Shown here: one piece after another, positions 33,865 through 38,019 of the stretch
How positions within the stretch are numbered: the first letter of the stretch is position 1
Layout of the letters: every line of letters starts with the position of its first letter
Origin: RECO01 sp050485385
Lineage (GTDB): Bacteria > Pseudomonadota > Alphaproteobacteria > Geminicoccales > Geminicoccaceae
Length of the DNA: 38,019 nt
Direction of reading: 5' to 3'
NCBI GenBank assembly: GCA_050485385.1
Contig: JBJHBG010000038.1
Location: forward strand, 1-38,019
The notes under the pieces: generated by a model
Told to the model about the DNA's origin: nothing
What the model saw: the letters and a program-made list of their open reading frames with translations, nothing else
The model's database searches: none
Position numbers and translations under genes: made by a program

Positions 33865-34773
33865 GTGCAGTCCTGGCGGGAGAGCCCGGGTGTCGTCGCC
33901 GTGCTGCTGGCGCCGGCGATGCTCTGGCTGCTGCTGTTCTTCCTCGTCCCGCTCGGCTTCATCTGGTTCATCAGCTTCGGCGAGCGGGCGGGGCCGGTCG
34001 CGGTCGACATCACCTGGACGCTCGACAACTACCGGACGGCGCTGGAGCCGCTCTATCTCGGCCTCTTTTGGAAATCGGTCTGGATCGGGGCGATCGCCAC
34101 GGCCATCGTCCTGGTGGTGGCGTTTCCCGTCGCCTTCGCCATCACCTTCGCGCCGCCACGGCTGAAGCCGCTGCTGCTGCTGTTGGTCATCCTGCCGTTC
34201 TGGACCAACATGCTGATCCGCACCTACGCGATGATCGCCGTGCTGCGGCGCAACGGCTACGTCAATTTCGGCCTGGAACAACTCTGGGAGGGCGGTGCGC
34301 TCCTGCTCCGGCCGTTCGGCCTTGCCGGGCTGTTGGGCGAACGGTTCGTGCCCTTGGACCTCCTCTACAACAACACCGCCGTCGTCGCCGGCATCGTCTA
34401 CGTCTACCTGCCGTTCATGGTGCTGCCGCTCTACGCGTCGTTGGAACGGCTCGACCGCTCGCTCCTGGAAGCGAGCCTCGACCTCGGCGCCAGCCAGCTT
34501 CGTACCTTCGTCACCGTCACCGTTCCGCTTGCCATGCCCGGCATCGTTTCGGGCCTGATGCTGGTGTTCATCCCGGCGATGGGCACCTTCCTGATCTCGG
34601 ACCTCCTGGGCGGCCCCAACAGCCAGCTCCTCGGCAACGTCATCGAACGGCAGTTCAAGGCAGCCAACAACTGGCCGCTCGGGGCCGCCATGTCGTTCCT
34701 CCTGCTCTACGTCACCTTCGCATTGCTGGTGCTGCGGGCGTGGTTCGCCAGCCGGGATCGCGCCCATGGCTAG
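33865..34773 (+). CDS. Polyamine ABC importer permease, PotB/PotH-like
   Basis: A 302-residue inner-membrane permease with about six helices. The N-terminal helix is VAVLLAPAMLWLLLFFLVPLGFIWFIS. LVILPFWTNMLIRTYAM is a strong PotB/PotH hallmark, and the EAA loop reads LLEASLDLGASQLRTFVTVTVPLAMPG. The start is GTG 33865, 21 bases after the binding-protein stop; the ribosome site is weak (CGGAG 14 bases away), so the start has moderate certainty. The end overlaps the next permease gene by eight bases. Confidence 0.92.
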   Translation: MQSWRESPGVVAVLLAPAMLWLLLFFLVPLGFIWFISFGERAGPVAVDITWTLDNYRTALEPLYLGLFWKSVWIGAIATAIVLVVAFPVAFAITFAPPRLKPLLLLLVILPFWTNMLIRTYAMIAVLRRNGYVNFGLEQLWEGGALLLRPFGLAGLLGERFVPLDLLYNNTAVVAGIVYVYLPFMVLPLYASLERLDRSLLEASLDLGASQLRTFVTVTVPLAMPGIVSGLMLVFIPAMGTFLISDLLGGPNSQLLGNVIERQFKAANNWPLGAAMSFLLLYVTFALLVLRAWFASRDRAHG

Positions 34774-35647
34774 GCCCGTCGCCGAGCCGTTGCCGGCGGC
34801 CGCCGGCAGGAAGTTGAGCCGCACGCGGCCCGGTCCGCTCGACTATACCCGGCGCTGGTGGCTACGCCTTTGGCTGTCGGCCACCTTCGTCTTTCTCTAC
34901 GCGCCGATCGTCATCCTGATCGCCTTCAGCTTCAACGACAGCCGGCGCAACATCGTCTGGCAGGGGTTCACCACCGACTACTACGTGCGCGCGGCACACA
35001 ACCTGACCCTGATCGAGGCCTTCACCAACAGCCTCACCATCGCCTTGTTGTCGACGGTCATCTCCACCGTGCTCGGCGGCCTCTTGGCGCTGGGTCTCTA
35101 TCGCTTTCGCTTTCCCGGCCGCGCCGGCGTGGAGGCGGCGGCAGCCCTGCCCATCGTCGTGCCCGAGATCTGCATGGGCGTCGCGTTGCTGGTCTTCTTT
35201 GCCGAAATCGGCTGGCCGACGGGCCTGCCCTGGCCCCTCAGCCTCTCCAACATCGTCGCCGGCCACGTCGCCTTCAGCTTTCCGTTCGTGGCGGTCGTGG
35301 TGCGGGCGCGTCTTGCCGGCTTCGACCGGTCGCAGGAGGAAGCCTCGAAGGATCTGGGGGCCAGCGAGTGGCAGACCTTCCGCTACGTCACGCTACCCTT
35401 CATGAAGCCGGGACTGATCGCCGGCGCCCTGTTGGCCATGACGCTGTCGCTCGACGACTTCGTCATCACCTTTTTCACCAGTGGACCCGACACCCTGACC
35501 TTCCCGGTGAAGGTCTATTCCATGGTCCGCTTCGGCGCGACGCCCGAGGTCAACGCCGCCTCGACCGTGCTGATCGCCCTCACCGTCCTCCTCACCATCC
35601 TCGCCATGCGGCTGCAACGGCCGGACAAGGGGGGGCTCCGCGCATGA
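34766..35647 (+). CDS. Polyamine ABC importer permease, PotC/PotI-like
   Basis: A 293-residue permease, the second half of the channel. A 35-residue basic N-terminal tail precedes the first helix (LWLSATFVFLYAPIVILIAFSFNDS), whose end FSFNDS is typical of PotC. LPIVVPEICMGVALLVFF and the EAA loop SQEEASKDLGASEWQTFRYVTLPFMKPG follow; LDDFVITFFTSGP is another PotC/PotI signature. The start ATG 34766 lies inside the end of the upstream permease gene and the stop overlaps the ATPase start (ATGA), both signs of coupled translation. Confidence 0.93.
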   Translation: MARPVAEPLPAAAGRKLSRTRPGPLDYTRRWWLRLWLSATFVFLYAPIVILIAFSFNDSRRNIVWQGFTTDYYVRAAHNLTLIEAFTNSLTIALLSTVISTVLGGLLALGLYRFRFPGRAGVEAAAALPIVVPEICMGVALLVFFAEIGWPTGLPWPLSLSNIVAGHVAFSFPFVAVVVRARLAGFDRSQEEASKDLGASEWQTFRYVTLPFMKPGLIAGALLAMTLSLDDFVITFFTSGPDTLTFPVKVYSMVRFGATPEVNAASTVLIALTVLLTILAMRLQRPDKGGLRA

Positions 35648-36732
35648 GCCGGCCGATCGTCGCGATCGAGGGCGTCAGCAAGCGCTTCGGCGACACCGCC
35701 GCCGTCGACGACGTCTCGATCGACATCCGTCCCAACGAGTTCTTCGCCCTGCTCGGCCCGTCGGGCTGCGGCAAGACCACGCTGCTCCGCATGCTCGCCG
35801 GCTTCGAGACGCCGAGCGCCGGCCGCATCCTCATCGATGGCGACGACATGACGACGGTGCCGCCCAACCGGCGGCCGGTGAACATGGTGTTCCAATCCTA
35901 CGCCGTGTTCCCGCACATGACCGTCGAGGCCAACGTCGCCTACGGTCTCCGGGTCGAGGGTGTGCCCGGCGCCGAGATCCGGCGCCGCGTCGCCGAGGCG
36001 CTCGACATGGTCCGCCTCAACACCTTCGCGCGCCGCAGGCCCGACCAGCTGTCCGGCGGCCAGCGGCAGCGGGTGGCGCTGGCCCGCGCGCTGATCAAGC
36101 GACCCAAGGTGCTGTTGCTCGACGAGCCCCTGTCCGCCCTCGACAAGAAGCTGAGGGAGCAGATGCAGTTGGAACTCGTGCGCCTGCAGCACGAGGTCGG
36201 CATCACCTTCGTCATCGTGACCCACGACCAGGAGGAAGCGCTGTCGATGGCCGACCGCATCGCCGTCATGGATCACGGCAAGGTCCGCCAGATCGCCGAC
36301 CCGCGCACGCTCTACGAGCATCCGACGCATCGGTTCGTCGCCGAGTTCATCGGCACGGTGAACAGCCTGGAGGTCGAGGTCCGCGCCCTCGACGGTGCCC
36401 ATGCTCGCATTCATCACCCGCTGTTGGGCGAGGTGACCGTGGAACGCGCGGCTGCCGACGTCGTGTCGGGTGTCGTCGTGGTCCGGCCGGAGAAGCTGCG
36501 TCTCGACTTCTCGGCGCCGCCGGTGGAGGGCGAGGTGATGGTCGATGCGACCGTCGAGCAGATCGCCTACTACGGCGATCTGAGCTTCGTGTTCGTCCGC
36601 ACCGCCGACGGCACGCCGCTCCAGATCAGCCGCTACAACGTCAACCGCCAGAGCAAGGGCGATCCGGCGACAGGGACGGCCTGCCGGGTCGGCATTCATC
36701 CGGACGATCTGCTTCTGGTCGGTGCCGGCTAA
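35644..36732 (+). CDS. Polyamine ABC importer ATPase, PotA/PotG-like
   Basis: A 362-residue ATPase. Walker A is GPSGCGKTTL, the Q-loop MVFQSYAVFPHM, the signature LSGGQRQRVALARAL, Walker B VLLLDEPLSALD and the H-loop VTHDQEEALSMADRIAVM. The C-terminal TOBE_2-type domain (VVVVRPEKLRLDF, VEQIAYYGDLSFVFVRTADG) matches PotA. It closes the four-gene importer and is distinct from the 6821 ATPase, to which it is only family-related. No strong terminator follows; the GGDEF gene begins 115 bases later, so read-through is possible. Confidence 0.94.
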   Translation: MSRPIVAIEGVSKRFGDTAAVDDVSIDIRPNEFFALLGPSGCGKTTLLRMLAGFETPSAGRILIDGDDMTTVPPNRRPVNMVFQSYAVFPHMTVEANVAYGLRVEGVPGAEIRRRVAEALDMVRLNTFARRRPDQLSGGQRQRVALARALIKRPKVLLLDEPLSALDKKLREQMQLELVRLQHEVGITFVIVTHDQEEALSMADRIAVMDHGKVRQIADPRTLYEHPTHRFVAEFIGTVNSLEVEVRALDGAHARIHHPLLGEVTVERAAADVVSGVVVVRPEKLRLDFSAPPVEGEVMVDATVEQIAYYGDLSFVFVRTADGTPLQISRYNVNRQSKGDPATGTACRVGIHPDDLLLVGAG

Positions 36733-36847
36733 AGATGCGAAGGAATAAGTTTGTCGCCCGTGCGTCGAATGCTCGTATCGCTGTGGCTCGTGCCCGCTCG
36801 CCCGCGACGTTCCGGCGACGGATGGTGTCAACCAACGAGGTGGGCGC

Positions 36848-37702
36848 GTGTCCCAGAGCGTTGATGGTCGAAATACGCCCGGTTCGACGCGCCCGCCCCG
36901 TGGGCGCGGGCTCGAGTCGTCGGATCGTCATGCGCGCTCGCTCGGGCATTGGGCACGCCGACGCAGCTTGGTCGCGCTCCTGGTGACGCTGCTGATCGTC
37001 AATGCCGCGGTGGTGATCGGCTACGGCCTGATCGCTTCGTCCTTGCCGGTCGTCGTGGCGATCTCCTCCGTGTCGGGCCTCCTGTTGAGTTTGGCGCTCG
37101 CCGGCGCGCTCGTCCGCGAGTGGCGCTCGGGCGACCGGGTTCTCGCCATGAGCGAGGCGGCCCGGCGGCGCGTCGACAGGCTGGCCCGCGAGGACATGTT
37201 GACCGGCTTGGCCAATCGGCGGGTGTTCGAGCAGGAACTGGCACAGCTCTGCCGCCGTGCCCGCACCCACGGCGCGCCCTTCGCCCTGCATCTCGTCGAC
37301 GTCGATGGCCTCAAGGCGATCAACGACCGCTTCGGTCACCAAGCCGGCGACCGGGTGCTGCGGGCGGTCGGCGATCGCCTGCGCTCCAGTCTGCGCCATG
37401 ACGACCTCGTGGCGCGCCTGGCCGGCGACGAGTTCGTCGTGTTGCAGTCGCGGGCGACGAGCGAGAGCGCGGCACGGCTCGCCGTGCGTATGCTGGAGCA
37501 CCTGCGCCAGCCGCTCGGCGAGGCCGGCGAGACGGTGGTGCCGACCGCGAGCGTCGGCACGGCCCTCTGTCCCGCCGACGGCACCACGGCGACGGCGCTG
37601 ATGGCCGCGGCCGACCGTGCGCTCTACCGAGCCAAAGCCGCCGGCCGCGACCGCTGGGCCGCTGCCTCCGAGCGTTGTGCCGGTGAGCTTGCCGTCGTTT
37701 GA
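36848..37702 (+). CDS. Membrane diguanylate cyclase (GGDEF domain)
   Basis: A 284-residue protein. Residues 40-90 make two adjacent membrane helices (LVALLVTLLIVNAAVVIGYG and a second Val/Ser/Leu-rich helix), followed by a short linker and a GGDEF domain that starts at DMLTGLANRRVFEQEL. The signature reads AGDEF at residues 192-196, a common active variant; the inhibitory I-site RHDD lies exactly five residues upstream. It should therefore make cyclic di-GMP from two GTP and be product-inhibited. There is no PAS or periplasmic sensor of size, so the input signal is unclear. GTG 36848 has GAGGTG five bases upstream. A hairpin follows the stop. Confidence 0.9.
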   Translation: MSQSVDGRNTPGSTRPPRGRGLESSDRHARSLGHWARRRSLVALLVTLLIVNAAVVIGYGLIASSLPVVVAISSVSGLLLSLALAGALVREWRSGDRVLAMSEAARRRVDRLAREDMLTGLANRRVFEQELAQLCRRARTHGAPFALHLVDVDGLKAINDRFGHQAGDRVLRAVGDRLRSSLRHDDLVARLAGDEFVVLQSRATSESAARLAVRMLEHLRQPLGEAGETVVPTASVGTALCPADGTTATALMAAADRALYRAKAAGRDRWAAASERCAGELAVV

Positions 37703-37710
37703 GCGCTGAC

Positions 37711-37739
37711 GAGGCAGGGGGCTTTCGCCCTCCTGCCTC
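37711..37739. terminator. Bidirectional hairpin between GGDEF gene and metY
   Basis: GAGGCAGGGGGC (37711-37722) pairs with GCCCTCCTGCCTC (37727-37739) over 12 pairs with one bulged T and a four-base TTTC loop. It sits nine bases after the GGDEF stop and five bases from the end of the convergent metY gene, an ideal place for a shared terminator. No long T-run is present. Confidence 0.65.
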
Positions 37740-37744
37740 CGCGA

Positions 37745-38019
37745 TCAGGCGGCCGCCTTCGTGAGCGCCTGATCGAGATCGGCGATGATGTCGTCCACCG
37801 TCTCGATGCCGATGGAGAGCCGCACCACGTCCGGCCCGGCGCCGGCAGCGATCTGCTGTTCCTCGGTGAGTTGACGGTGGGTGGTCGACGCCGGGTGGAT
37901 GATCAACGAGCGCGTGTCGCCGATATTGGCCACGTGGGAGAAGAGCTCGCAGCTGTCGACCAGCTTCACGCCCATGGCGTAGCCGCCCTTCACGCCGATG
38001 GTGAAGACCGAGCCCACGC
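37745..38019 (-). CDS. metY: O-acetylhomoserine sulfhydrylase (MetY), C-terminal part
   Basis: Only the last 91 or so residues are inside the window; the gene continues off the right edge. The visible tail reads SVFTIGVKGGY, LVDSCELFSHVANIGDTRSLIIHPASTTHRQL, then AGPDVVRLSIGIETVDDIIADLDQAL, a diagnostic ending for Cys/Met-metabolism PLP enzymes of the O-acetylhomoserine aminocarboxypropyltransferase type. These make homocysteine from O-acetylhomoserine and sulfide. The catalytic lysine lies upstream, outside the window. A cystathionine gamma-synthase is less likely given the NIGDTRSLIIHPASTTH wording. Confidence 0.9.
   Translation of the reverse strand, partial: VGSVFTIGVKGGYAMGVKLVDSCELFSHVANIGDTRSLIIHPASTTHRQLTEEQQIAAGAGPDVVRLSIGIETVDDIIADLDQALTKAAA

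Noticed and set aside
37421..37435. AGDEF read as a degenerate, inactive GGDEF motif
   Set aside because: Alanine at the first position is a common active variant, and the rest of the domain and the I-site are intact.

Overview
This is a high-GC, gene-dense window from a proteobacterium. The layout suggests a member of the Alphaproteobacteria, Rhodospirillales/Geminicoccales-like: a separate purS in purC-purS-purQ-purL followed by bolA and a CGFS glutaredoxin, a small-type PurL, many ABC and TRAP importers, and a PutA without a DNA-binding domain. The taxonomic placement is inference from gene content. I see no rRNA, tRNA, CRISPR array, insertion sequence, phage gene or frameshifted gene. The window looks like stable chromosome, and both ends cut through genes (an exported TPR-like protein on the left, metY on the right).

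Left part (1-7882): a truncated exported repeat protein; a small HExxH metallopeptidase; a DUF3095 protein with cyclase-like metal-site spacing; an FAD-linked 2-hydroxyacid (D-lactate-type) dehydrogenase; and a three-gene importer of the AfuA/FbpA class (binding protein, fused double permease, ATPase). Middle-left (7911-13260): an exported SYLF protein on the minus strand, then the purine block purC-purS-purQ-purL running into bolA and grxD.

Middle (13275-24188), mostly minus strand: operon A is dctP-dctQ-dctM, then an acyl-CoA:acetate/3-ketoacid CoA-transferase and an enoyl-CoA hydratase. Operon B is SMP-30 lactonase, exported dienelactone hydrolase, Gfo/Idh/MocA oxidoreductase, acyl-CoA dehydrogenase and SDR. 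An aldo/keto reductase on the plus strand separates them. Together they supply uptake, CoA activation, dehydrogenation, hydration and a candidate hydroxyacyl oxidation, which reads like a split beta-oxidation-style route for an unknown organic acid; no thiolase or CoA ligase is seen.

Right part (24382-38019): a long type-B-like PutA (proline to glutamate); a small one-TM protein that overlaps the putA 3' end on the opposite strand and has a structured leader; a divergent EF-G paralog; a ZAS-type anti-sigma factor without a nearby sigma factor; RmuC; a complete polyamine-type ABC importer operon; a membrane GGDEF protein; and the 3' end of metY.

Most of the window is ordinary metabolism. The least explained items are the small-protein leader (28102-28320), the DUF3095 protein, the paired TRAP/CoA and lactonase/acyl-CoA operons, and a 13-position hairpin between the SYLF gene and purC.
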